From positions 1 through 43,103 of IMG/VR virus record IMGVR_UViG_3300031757_001001: a stretch of 43,103 nucleotides of DNA. One strand, given 5' to 3'. This DNA is from a virus. This document shows, piece after piece, positions 1-6,839 of the stretch; position 1 is the first letter of the stretch, and each line of letters opens with the position of its first letter. Position numbers and translations under genes: made by a program. A model generated the notes under the pieces. The model had not been told where the DNA came from. It saw only the letters and a list, made by a program, of their open reading frames with translations, and made no database searches.

Positions 1-286
1 GCTTGGCCCCTCCTTCGGTTTTCTTGGTTTTAAACTCTTTTCTAAGGTCTTCACATTTCCATTTTCCCAATTCCTTTGTTTGTTTGTCTGCGTAGTGACC
101 AATGGTTTTTATCTCAGAAAGAGATAGGGTATATCCACCGTATACGTTGTCTTCGGAAAAATCTCGGTGAACATTTTTTATTTTTTTACAACTTGGACAC
201 TTTAAACGGTCTCTGTATTCTGAAAAAGAAGAGACAATTGACCAGCTATGATTGCAATCGTCACATAAGTAGCTATATTCTGGCAT
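1..286 (-). CDS. FmdB-like zinc-ribbon protein, C-terminus cut by window edge
   Basis: The reading frame starts at ATG 286 and is still open at base 1, so only about 95 residues are seen. It opens MPEYSYLCDDC and has two CxxC pairs (CDDC and CPSC) about 30 residues apart, the layout of the FmdB/CxxC_CxxC_SSSS regulatory zinc-ribbon family, followed by a Lys/Glu-rich helical tail. An AGGAT element sits just before the ATG. Small zinc ribbons of this kind are common in large phages; the role is unknown. It follows PhoH and may have its own promoter near 321. Confidence 0.7.
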   Translation of the reverse strand, partial: MPEYSYLCDDCNHSWSIVSSFSEYRDRLKCPSCKKIKNVHRDFSEDNVYGGYTLSLSEIKTIGHYADKQTKELGKWKCEDLRKEFKTKKTEGGAK

Positions 287-320
287 ATCTATCCTAAATC
301 ATAAAGAAAGTCTATATAAT

Positions 321-326
321 ATTGTA
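321..326 (-). promoter_or_regulatory. Candidate -10 element (TACAAT) ahead of the zinc-ribbon gene
   Basis: On the minus strand the sequence reads GGGTACAATATTATATAG, close to the GGTATAATA motif repeated in other intergenic gaps of this window. It lies about 35 bases before the ATG at 286. No good -35 is seen. Confidence 0.35.
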
Positions 327-357
327 CCCTACAAAGAGAGGATATCCCTGAATAAAA

Positions 358-1032
358 TTACTGTTCTGGAATATTATTTAAAGACATCAATATCCTAGCC
401 ACAACATCGCTCCTAACTATATCAGAGTAATTAAGCTCGCAAATTGCAACATCCTCTATTTCTTCTAGACGATCCATACAGGCGATCAGTCCTCCGCCAG
501 CGCTTCCTAAGTCAGACTGCATTAGGTCTCCGTTTATAACCGCTTTAGAGTGTCTACCAAGTCGAGTGATAAACATCTTGATTTGGTCGAAAGTAGCGTT
601 CTGTGCTTCATCTAGAATCATAAAACACCGATGAAAATTTCTACCTCTCATATATTCTAGAGGGCAAAGTTCAATTATGTTTTTATCCATGTAGTCTTTT
701 ACTTCTTTTTCTGTTAGATACATTCCCATTTCCTCTAGAATAGGTACAAGATAGGGATTTATTTTTTCTAACATTGTTCCGGGCAAGTGACCAAGCCCTC
801 TTCCAGACTCCACAACAGGCCTAGTAATTATTATCTTTTCTATTTTTCCAGCAAGCAAATATTGACAGGCTAATCCAACAGAGACACTGGTTTTTCCTGA
901 ACCAGCAGGCCCTGAACAGAAGGTAACAGAAGAATTCTCCATGTCTTCTATATATTTTGATTGATTGTCTGTCTTGGCCTTTAGCGTTTTTCTTCTGTAG
1001 CGAGAAGAAGGCGCATTTTTTCTTTTTGTCAT
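358..1032 (-). CDS. phoH: PhoH-like ATPase
   Basis: This 224-residue P-loop ATPase matches the PhoH core length. Walker A is GPAGSGKT (residues 41-48), Walker B is FMILDEAQN (137-145), and the family segment ITRPVVESG lies between them (69-77). A basic N-terminal tail (TKRKNAPSSRYRRKT) may bind nucleic acid. PhoH proteins are among the commonest host-like genes in marine phages; they bind ATP, and RNA-related roles have been proposed. The ATG overlaps the stop of the upstream membrane-protein gene (TAATG), so the two are probably translationally coupled. Confidence 0.93.
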   Translation of the reverse strand: MTKRKNAPSSRYRRKTLKAKTDNQSKYIEDMENSSVTFCSGPAGSGKTSVSVGLACQYLLAGKIEKIIITRPVVESGRGLGHLPGTMLEKINPYLVPILEEMGMYLTEKEVKDYMDKNIIELCPLEYMRGRNFHRCFMILDEAQNATFDQIKMFITRLGRHSKAVINGDLMQSDLGSAGGGLIACMDRLEEIEDVAICELNYSDIVRSDVVARILMSLNNIPEQ

Positions 1033-1319
1033 TAATTACCTTTATGTAGCTCGGTTATTTTAAGATTGGTTGGGCACATGGGACATAAGTTTATAGATTC
1101 ACCTTCATGAAGACCCTCTTTGTGTTGTCCTAATAAGATGACTTGCATAATCATGCTGTCTCTTGTTTTGGAGTCCTCAACAAGCCTATCAAGAGCCGGA
1201 ATGCTAAGCTTTGGAAGAGGCTTCTCTTTAGACACTTCTTTATGGAGAAGGACTGTAAGTACTATATTAATCATACATAGAACCATCAGAAAGTGACCTA
1301 TTGGTTTAATGTCGCTCAT
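1032..1319 (-). CDS. Small membrane-anchored protein with a CPMC motif
   Basis: A 95-residue protein with one N-terminal transmembrane segment (about residues 8-26, HFLMVLCMINIVLTVLL), a charged linker and a C-terminal LCPMCPTNL motif. No family recognised. It resembles the protein at 39827-40222: both have an N-terminal membrane anchor, then an IM..QV.LL-like helix, a Glu/His-rich stretch and a CPxC motif, so they look like distant paralogues. The CPxC could be a redox or metal site, or half of a zinc site completed in a dimer. It lies between PhoH and a signal-peptide protein. Confidence 0.7.
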   Translation of the reverse strand: MSDIKPIGHFLMVLCMINIVLTVLLHKEVSKEKPLPKLSIPALDRLVEDSKTRDSMIMQVILLGQHKEGLHEGESINLCPMCPTNLKITELHKGN

Positions 1320-1320
1320 A

Positions 1321-1953
1321 TCATTTTCTTTCTATTGTCTGGGATGCACCAGTGGAAAAGTTGAAGGTATGTACTGCTCCAATGTCCATCTGATAAGTGG
1401 ATATTCCCACTCTAACATATCGTCGATCTGGAGAAACTATAACTGGCCCTGTCCTCATCATGGTTCCTTTTGGAATTATGGATATAATAGGATGATATCC
1501 AACCCCTCTTTGTCCTAGTGTCGGAGTCCTGTTAAACGTTAGGGCTTTTCTATCTCTAGCAAGCTCTCGTGTCGCAGGAGTATCTTCTAGGCTATTGAGC
1601 TTTTCTCTGAGAGACATCTCCCTTTCTTTTGGGATGTATCTGTCAACCTCTAACATTATTCTCTTCATCTCTATTTCAGGAGTTTTGTTAGACTGCATAG
1701 CTATCTTAAGCCCCTCTCTCATCCACGGTTGAGACTGTCCATTCCTTATGGAAAAAAGCATTATGTCAATAGAGTCTTTGACGAGTAACTTGGCTTGCTC
1801 TGTCATTCCCTCTTCCTGTAGCCTATGGGCCTGAATCATTTTAAGCTGAACCGTAAGTCTTACCTGCTCCTTGCTCTGTGGTTTTTGTGCAACCAAAAGG
1901 GTTGGGAGTAAAAGTATGGTCACGACTAATAAAGATTTCTTAATTATATTCAT
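1321..1953 (-). CDS. Signal-peptide protein of unknown function
   Basis: A 210-residue protein with a clear signal peptide (MNIIKKSLLVVTILLLPTLLVAQ, probable cleavage after VA). The mature part has a helical, charged first half, with EQ..LTVQLKMIQAH leading into repeated Met/Glu/Arg helices. The second half is probably beta-rich and includes GPVIVSPDRRYVRVGIS. The C-terminal half could form a small beta-domain, but I recognise no family. Its ATG overlaps the stop of the DUF1501 gene (TAATG), placing it in the same operon as the two exported DUF1501 proteins. Confidence 0.75.
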   Translation of the reverse strand: MNIIKKSLLVVTILLLPTLLVAQKPQSKEQVRLTVQLKMIQAHRLQEEGMTEQAKLLVKDSIDIMLFSIRNGQSQPWMREGLKIAMQSNKTPEIEMKRIMLEVDRYIPKEREMSLREKLNSLEDTPATRELARDRKALTFNRTPTLGQRGVGYHPIISIIPKGTMMRTGPVIVSPDRRYVRVGISTYQMDIGAVHTFNFSTGASQTIERK

Positions 1954-3167
1954 TATGCAAACAATTCTTTAATTATTTTTCCAGAGTTAGCTATTTTCAT
2001 AGGCCTTCCACTGTTACTGGTAAAGGTAGTGCTTAAAGAAATACCTAATGCTTTACAAACAGAGGCCATAACATCTTGAGATGAATAAGGATCTGTTATA
2101 ACCTTAGTGCCGTCATCGCTTGTTGCCCCCACCGCGATACCACCATTCATGCCTGCTCCACCAACCACGACACTCCAACTACGAGCCCAGTGATCGCGAC
2201 CAGCGTTTCCGTTGATACGAGGAGTACGGCTGAATTCACCCATCCAAATAATGGCGGTGTCGTCAAGCAGCTCTCTTTGCTCAAGGTCTTCAACCAGCGC
2301 ACTCATTCCTTGGTCAAGCACGGGTAGCTTATTGTCTTTTAGTGTCGGGTGGATATTTTGGTGATTATCCCACCCTCCTAAATTAACTTCAATAAAGGGA
2401 ACTCCGACTTCAACAAGCCTTCTTGCCATTAGGCAACCTTTGCCGAATCCATTGTCTCCGTACCTTTCCTTGACGGGTTCAGGTTCGCCTGCAATCTTAA
2501 AGGCTTCCATCTGTTCGCTTGTAAGAAGATTGAACGTCTGCTTCAATACCGATTGGTGATCCTTAGCAAGAGAGCCTCTTTTCTGATTAATGAAATTAGT
2601 CTCTAAGAAATCAAGAGCATAAGCTCTTTGAATGAGTCTTGCGTCCACCTTCATGTCTAAATTTCTTATTCTACCATCGCTATTGACAGAGAAGGGATTA
2701 TACTGAGCCCCAAGAAAACCTGCCCCCATACTGCCTCCTCCGACAGTAACGAACTGAGGTATTTCAATGTCGTCTCGTTTTAATTGGTGAGACAGAACAG
2801 ACCCGTAGCTCGGGTGTTCCATAGATGGGCTGGGAACATAACCAGTGTGCATATAATAACGTCCACGCATATGGTCAGCTTCGCGAGTACTCATAGATCT
2901 AACAATAGCCATATTGTGCATCTGCTTGGCCATCAATGGCATGTGCTCACAAATCTGGACATCTCCTGAGGTGCCTATCGGTCTAAACGGCCCTCCGGTT
3001 GCGGCGTCCGGTTTTAGATCCCAGATATCCATAGTAGACGGACCACCACCCATCCACAGTAGGATAGCGGATTTCCCGTTTTTCTTTATCTCTTCCTGAT
3101 TGGCTTTTAGTGTTTGAAGAAGTCCAAGGACGCCAGCTGTGCTCGTTAAAAATTCTCTTCTTTTCAT
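1953..3167 (-). CDS. DUF1501 family exported protein (copy 1)
   Basis: A 404-residue protein of the DUF1501 family, which belongs to the alkaline phosphatase/sulfatase-like superfamily and is greatly expanded in Planctomycetes and Verrucomicrobia. It starts with a twin-arginine-like leader MKRREFLTSTAGVLGLL, typical of the family. Family marks visible are LWMGGGPSTMDIWD, GGWDNHQN and GEFSRTPRINGNAGRDHW. The substrate is unknown for the family. AAGGAAG lies 7-8 bases before the ATG. It is immediately followed by the signal-peptide gene and preceded 18 bases upstream by a second DUF1501 gene. Length is full for the family. Confidence 0.92.
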   Translation of the reverse strand: MKRREFLTSTAGVLGLLQTLKANQEEIKKNGKSAILLWMGGGPSTMDIWDLKPDAATGGPFRPIGTSGDVQICEHMPLMAKQMHNMAIVRSMSTREADHMRGRYYMHTGYVPSPSMEHPSYGSVLSHQLKRDDIEIPQFVTVGGGSMGAGFLGAQYNPFSVNSDGRIRNLDMKVDARLIQRAYALDFLETNFINQKRGSLAKDHQSVLKQTFNLLTSEQMEAFKIAGEPEPVKERYGDNGFGKGCLMARRLVEVGVPFIEVNLGGWDNHQNIHPTLKDNKLPVLDQGMSALVEDLEQRELLDDTAIIWMGEFSRTPRINGNAGRDHWARSWSVVVGGAGMNGGIAVGATSDDGTKVITDPYSSQDVMASVCKALGISLSTTFTSNSGRPMKIANSGKIIKELFA

Positions 3168-3185
3168 TCTAATTCTTCCTTTAAG

Positions 3186-4454
3186 CTAAATAATTAATTC
3201 TTGTCTTACTTTTCCACCGTCTATGATTTCAATAGGCCTATCTCCGGGAGCCATCAGTTCTTTATCTGCGACAATACCTAACTGATTATATATTGTTGTA
3301 GCCCAGTCTTTAACGGTTAGAGCATCTTCTTCTGGCTCACTAGCCGTGGCATTAGACTTGCCGTAGACTATACCTCTCTTGACTCCTCCTCCGGCCATAA
3401 CAACACTAAACACCTTAGGCCAGTGATCGCGACCAGCGGTAGCATTAATTTTAGGAGTGCGACCAAATTCAGAAGCTATACATACAAGCGTTGAGTCAAG
3501 CATACCTCTATCATCTAGATCTGAAATAAGGGCGGCGAAACCTTGGTCAAGAGCTGGAGCCTGTCTTTTAATTCCTCCTTCGATACCATTATGCATGTCC
3601 CACCCGCCGTAGGTTAGTGTAACAAACCGAGTGCCAGCTTCAACTAAGCGTCTCGCAAGCAACATTCTTGCTCCCGCAGTATTGCGTCCATATCTATCAC
3701 GGGTAGCAGAATCTTCTTTATTAATGTCAAATGCTTCCCTAGCCTTCTGGCTATTAATTAAGCTATATGCTCTATCATAGAATGTATCGACGGCATCGAG
3801 TGAGTCTGAATTTTCTTTATTAGCAAAGCGATCATTAACAGTAGCTAGAACCTTCTGCCTCTTGATAAACCGATCATCATTTACTCCGTCGGGCAGGTTT
3901 AAGTCGCGTACTTTGAATCCCTCGCTGGCTGGATCTGCCCCAAGACCAAACCCAGAAAAGGAACTACTTAAATAACCAGTTCCAGCATATTCATTGGGAG
4001 GACTGGGAATACAGACATAAGGAGGAAGGTTTTTTCGTGGGCCAAATTCATGCGATACCACAGAACCTATACTTGGATACTGGAGAGCTGGACTAGGGCG
4101 ATAGCCGGTGAACATATTGTGCGTCCCTCTTTCATGAGCCGCTTCACCATGAGTCATTGATCGGCAAATCGCAATCTTATCAGCTATCTTTGATGTGTTG
4201 ACCATCATCTCATTAAGCCTTACTCCGGCGACATTGGTTTGAATACTGTCCATCGGCCCACGATATTCAATTGGAGCAAAGGGTTTTGGGTCCCAAGTCT
4301 CTTGGTGAGCAGAGCCACCGGGAAGGTAGATAAATATAACGCTTTTTGCTGGCCCTTCCTTGCTCTCGTAGAACTTCTGGTCGCCACGAGCCCCTAGGGC
4401 TTGTAGAATACCAAAAATGCCAGCTGTACCTGTTAAAAACTCTCTTCTTTTCAT
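3186..4454 (-). CDS. DUF1501 family exported protein (copy 2)
   Basis: A 422-residue DUF1501 paralogue. I chose ATG 4454 over the longer frame from 4490 because MKRREFLTGTAGIFGIL is the Tat-like leader and the ATG overlaps the upstream stop (ATGA). Family motifs are YLPGGSAHQETWDPK, RGTHNMFTGY, YGGWDMHNG and ASEFGRTPKINATAGRDHW. It is clearly diverged from copy 1, so this is not a recent tandem duplication. Predicted export is by the Tat route to the cell envelope. The function is unknown; an alpha/beta alkaline phosphatase-like fold is expected from the family. Confidence 0.92.
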   Translation of the reverse strand: MKRREFLTGTAGIFGILQALGARGDQKFYESKEGPAKSVIFIYLPGGSAHQETWDPKPFAPIEYRGPMDSIQTNVAGVRLNEMMVNTSKIADKIAICRSMTHGEAAHERGTHNMFTGYRPSPALQYPSIGSVVSHEFGPRKNLPPYVCIPSPPNEYAGTGYLSSSFSGFGLGADPASEGFKVRDLNLPDGVNDDRFIKRQKVLATVNDRFANKENSDSLDAVDTFYDRAYSLINSQKAREAFDINKEDSATRDRYGRNTAGARMLLARRLVEAGTRFVTLTYGGWDMHNGIEGGIKRQAPALDQGFAALISDLDDRGMLDSTLVCIASEFGRTPKINATAGRDHWPKVFSVVMAGGGVKRGIVYGKSNATASEPEEDALTVKDWATTIYNQLGIVADKELMAPGDRPIEIIDGGKVRQELII

Positions 4455-4729
4455 AATACTAGTTCCAACTTCTCTCCAAACAAACAACAAGCGTCATGTG
4501 TTTCCTTGTGTTTAGCATAAGACTTATCGTCAAGAGGTAGATATTCTTCGTGATACCACAGCTTGCTGCTACTGCCATCAAAAGTCATACAATTACAAGC
4601 AAAGTCAACCTCTACACATTCGTCATCAATTCGCACAACCTGTGCGATAGAATATTCGTGTCAGTCAAAAGGCTCCTTACCAGCGAGGGGAAACTCAGTT
4701 CTTTGTACCCAGTCATTTAGCTTTACCAT
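4451..4729 (-). pseudogene. Small ORF interrupted by one in-frame TGA
   Basis: From ATG 4729 the frame reads MVKLNDWVQRTEFPLAGKEP then FD, meets TGA at 4661-4663, and continues open in the same frame for 69 more codons to a TGA that overlaps the DUF1501 start (ATGA). Both halves look protein-like (downstream: HEYSIAQVVRIDDECVEV and then a Cys-containing segment). One base change from TCA (Ser) would make TGA. Elsewhere in the window TGA is an ordinary stop (for example 5882 and 1321), so the code is not reassigned. It could be a nonsense mutation, a sequencing error, readthrough, or a restart at GTG 4636. No family recognised. Confidence 0.6.
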
Positions 4730-4741
4730 TAAGTTAGTTCC

Positions 4742-5215
4742 TTATTTTTTATAGTTTCTGTAACGTGACATAAAATATTTTTTTGCTTCGTCTCTTTCTT
4801 TTTCGTCAAGCTTACCATCCTTGTTCTTATCAAACTTGCTGATGATCTCTTTATATCGAGATTCTCTGTCTGGAGAAGGTCTTCCTTGTGGAGGTCTGCC
4901 CTGAGGGGATCTACTACGTGACGGAGGCCCGAAGCTAGGAGCTCTTCCATCAAAACCACGAGTAGGCTTCTTGTGTGGAGGTTGAAAGTCAGGGGTTCTT
5001 CCATCAAAGCCACGAGGAGGTGATGGGCGGTCTACTTTACAGCATCCGGGCTTGCACTTGCAGCCTTTGCTACACTCGCACTTGCATGCACGACCGCATT
5101 TCTTACAGTCTTTACAAGAGGGTCTTGAAGGTCTACCCTTTGAAGGTGCAGCGATTAGGCCCATTGGCAACATGAGCGTTGCGGCAACGATAGATATTAC
5201 ATTTCTTCTGTTCAT
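4742..5215 (-). CDS. Secreted Cys-rich, EF-hand protein (metallothionein-like segment)
   Basis: About 157 residues from ATG 5215, chosen because GGAG stands at the right distance; a second ATG four codons upstream overlaps that ribosome-binding site. A signal peptide (NVISIVAATLMLPMGLIAA) is followed by a cluster of about 12 cysteines in some 30 residues (CKDCKKCGRACKCECSK and on to CC). Then come two copies of a RGFDGR-x-P-x-F-x-PP repeat, a Gln/Gly/Arg/Pro-rich linker, and one EF-hand loop, DKNKDGKLDEKE, near the C-terminus. This predicts an exported metal- and calcium-binding protein. Secreted single EF-hand proteins are common in Planctomycetes. Partners are unknown. Confidence 0.8.
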   Translation of the reverse strand: MNRRNVISIVAATLMLPMGLIAAPSKGRPSRPSCKDCKKCGRACKCECSKGCKCKPGCCKVDRPSPPRGFDGRTPDFQPPHKKPTRGFDGRAPSFGPPSRSRSPQGRPPQGRPSPDRESRYKEIISKFDKNKDGKLDEKERDEAKKYFMSRYRNYKK

Positions 5216-5281
5216 TCTCTTCTCCATTCATGTTAAATGATTAATGTTTTTAGCTTTAGTGTTTAACACCTGAAAACCACT

Positions 5282-5371
5282 TTAGTTTCGCCAAGACGCC
5301 ATCACCTTACCTGCTAGCCACGATATGCGTAAAATAATAGCAAGCATCACAATGACTAGAAATGTCTTCAT
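5282..5371 (-). CDS. 29-residue membrane microprotein
   Basis: ATG 5371 opens a 29-codon frame, MKTFLVIVMLAIILRISWLA followed by a short tail ending WRN. It is one hydrophobic segment with a positively charged tail. It has an AGAGG element 1-5 bases before the ATG and sits tightly after the upstream gene's stop at 5376. No family assigned; it may be a single-pass membrane peptide or a short lipid-anchored export product. Confidence 0.5.
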   Translation of the reverse strand: MKTFLVIVMLAIILRISWLAGKVMASWRN

Positions 5372-5375
5372 CCTC

Positions 5376-5882
5376 TTACCTTCTTTTAAATCTATTTCTA
5401 TTCTCTAGTGATATTGTCTCTCTATTATTTAATTCTGAATCATAAAGTGTGTGGGTAGTAATTATCCATTTAAATGATATATGTCTTATTGTATCGCATG
5501 TAAAGTCTTGATATATACATACCCACCCTCTTTTGGTTTTTGCAAGGGCAGTATGAATAATTCGTGGCTGTTTAAGATTATTGTTTTTAACAACCACATA
5601 GTCTCTTACTACAAACCCAGAGCCCTGCTTACTCAGTCCTGTTTTTTGTCTTGTGTTGGGGTCTAGTACTGGAATGAGAATAGAATCTCTCCATTCCCAC
5701 CAAACATACTGAACCAATCTTAACTTAGTTTCTCCTGTTGTGTCATCTGTTTTGTATACGTTGTTTATTTCAAGATAGTCACAAGAGTCATATGTTACAA
5801 ATCTTTCGGGAGTACCTGACGAAACCAAAGTAATCGAGCATACCGCCAAGACAATTGCACATAACCTCTTTGTAATGCCCAT
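5376..5882 (-). CDS. Signal-peptide protein of unknown function
   Basis: 168 residues from ATG 5882, which overlaps the upstream stop (TGATG); a GTG one codon earlier is less likely. A signal peptide (LCAIVLAVCSITLVSSG) precedes a beta-rich mature part with DSCDYLEINNVY, LVQYVWWEWRDSILIPV and RGWVCIYQDFTCDTIRH. The four cysteines could form disulfides after export. It also carries a basic C-terminal end (NRNRFKRR). No family recognised. It is the first of the run of exported proteins that includes two DUF1501 genes. Confidence 0.72.
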   Translation of the reverse strand: MGITKRLCAIVLAVCSITLVSSGTPERFVTYDSCDYLEINNVYKTDDTTGETKLRLVQYVWWEWRDSILIPVLDPNTRQKTGLSKQGSGFVVRDYVVVKNNNLKQPRIIHTALAKTKRGWVCIYQDFTCDTIRHISFKWIITTHTLYDSELNNRETISLENRNRFKRR

Positions 5883-6286
5883 CACTCCTCATCTTGACAC
5901 TCTGTCGCTTTACCTCTATATACCAAAAGAGTACCACCCTTTTTGTGAGCTCCTTTTCTTGTGTAAGTAAAGACCTCTCCTGTCTTAGTATTTTCGTAGA
6001 GATATCTTGCTTTCGACTCTTCTTTTACAGGGACGCACTTACCATCTTTCTCTACGTACCCTTCATTGCAATTGGGTGGATATCCAGCCTTTTTATCCGA
6101 GCTGGATTTATATTCTATTTGAAAGCCTACTGCCTCAATATAACCAAGGTCTTCTATAGCCTTGCTAACACAAATAGCATGTCTCTGCTTTCCATCGGGG
6201 TATTCCTTATTCATAGTATTGTCACCCATGCACCGTGACATGAATTTATTTTTATCTTCGTCTTTGTTTTTGGATGGTATTGGCAT
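5882..6286 (-). CDS. Phage-type protein with an N-terminal KFMSRCM motif
   Basis: 134 residues from ATG 6286, preceded by AGGAGA; the longer frame to 6331 would overlap the iscA-like gene and lacks a ribosome-binding site. The N-terminal half has KNKFMSRCMGDNTMNKEYPD and QRHAICVSKA. This short motif (K-F-M-S-R-C-M, then P-D-x-x-Q-R-x-A-x-C) recurs at the ends of phage head or prohead-region proteins and in free-standing phage ORFs. The second half has GYPPNCNEGYVEKDGKCVPV, a Cys pair in a chitin-binding-like or secreted loop, then a Lys/Gly-rich tail. Exact role unknown. Confidence 0.7.
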   Translation of the reverse strand: MPIPSKNKDEDKNKFMSRCMGDNTMNKEYPDGKQRHAICVSKAIEDLGYIEAVGFQIEYKSSSDKKAGYPPNCNEGYVEKDGKCVPVKEESKARYLYENTKTGEVFTYTRKGAHKKGGTLLVYRGKATECQDEE

Positions 6287-6300
6287 TGGTCTCTCCTGAA

Positions 6301-6624
6301 TTATACCTGAAAACTGCTTCCGCAGCCACAAGATTTAACTGCATTTGGGTTATTAAAAGTAAAGCCTCGTCTTGCAATGTCACTATAGTAATCTAATATA
6401 GTTCCATCTAAGTACAAGGCACTTTTTCTATCTACAAGAATGTCCACGCCATATTGATGAGACAACGTATCTTTTTGTTCGTCATATTCGTGAGCTACTG
6501 TTAAGCTATACTCAAAACCAGAACAACCGCCACCCTTTACGCCAATCCTTAGGTATTTTTCTTTACTATCTTCAATATAAATTTTGGCTTCGACTGCTGC
6601 CGCCTCTGTTAGTTTAATTGTCAT
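6301..6624 (-). CDS. A-type iron-sulfur carrier (IscA/ErpA/HesB family)
   Basis: A 107-residue protein of standard A-type carrier length. The three conserved cysteines are present: Cys34 in GGGCSGFEY and Cys99/Cys101 in SCGCGSSF near the C-terminus. These proteins hold and pass on [2Fe-2S] or [4Fe-4S] clusters to client enzymes. A GGAGAACC element precedes the ATG. In a phage this is an auxiliary metabolic gene. Clients in this window are uncertain; class I ribonucleotide reductase does not itself need an Fe-S cluster. The carriers ErpA and IscA cannot be told apart from sequence alone. Confidence 0.93.
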   Translation of the reverse strand: MTIKLTEAAAVEAKIYIEDSKEKYLRIGVKGGGCSGFEYSLTVAHEYDEQKDTLSHQYGVDILVDRKSALYLDGTILDYYSDIARRGFTFNNPNAVKSCGCGSSFQV

Positions 6625-6654
6625 TGGTTCTCCTATTGTTTTAAAAATTTCATT

Positions 6655-6828
6655 TTAGCTATAGCCTCGTTCAATTTCTTGAAGCCATTGGAGTTTTAAA
6701 AACTCTATAAATAACGCTTCGTCCATTTCAAACTCGACCTCACCGTTTTCATCTATGGTGACTAACACGTCTTTATTTTCAGACGCTAGCTTTTGTAATT
6801 CCAATATAAAGTCAGGTTTATCTTTCAT
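6655..6828 (-). CDS. 57-residue acidic hypothetical protein
   Basis: ATG 6828 opens MKDKPDFILELQKLASENKD, then an acidic beta-hairpin-like stretch (VTIDENGEVEFEMDEAL) and an aromatic C-terminal helix ending WLQEIERGYS. It fills the gap between the DUF1501 and iscA-like genes. Charge pattern and codon use match its neighbours. It weakly resembles the 59-residue acidic protein at 39353-39532 in its C-terminal half. Function unknown. Confidence 0.65.
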   Translation of the reverse strand: MKDKPDFILELQKLASENKDVLVTIDENGEVEFEMDEALFIEFLKLQWLQEIERGYS

Positions 6829-6839
6829 GCCAATCTCTT

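Noticed and set aside
1309-1518. Plus-strand ORFs scattered through the window (for example 76-297, 1309-1518, 5894-6238, 24415-24747)
   Set aside because: They run opposite to well-supported minus-strand genes, have no ribosome-binding sites or family motifs, and have the skewed composition of antisense frames.
4661-4663. TGA reassigned to an amino acid throughout the genome
   Set aside because: TGA ends several genes here at well-placed start/stop overlaps (for example 1321, 5882, 14794, 31025), so a general code change is not supported.
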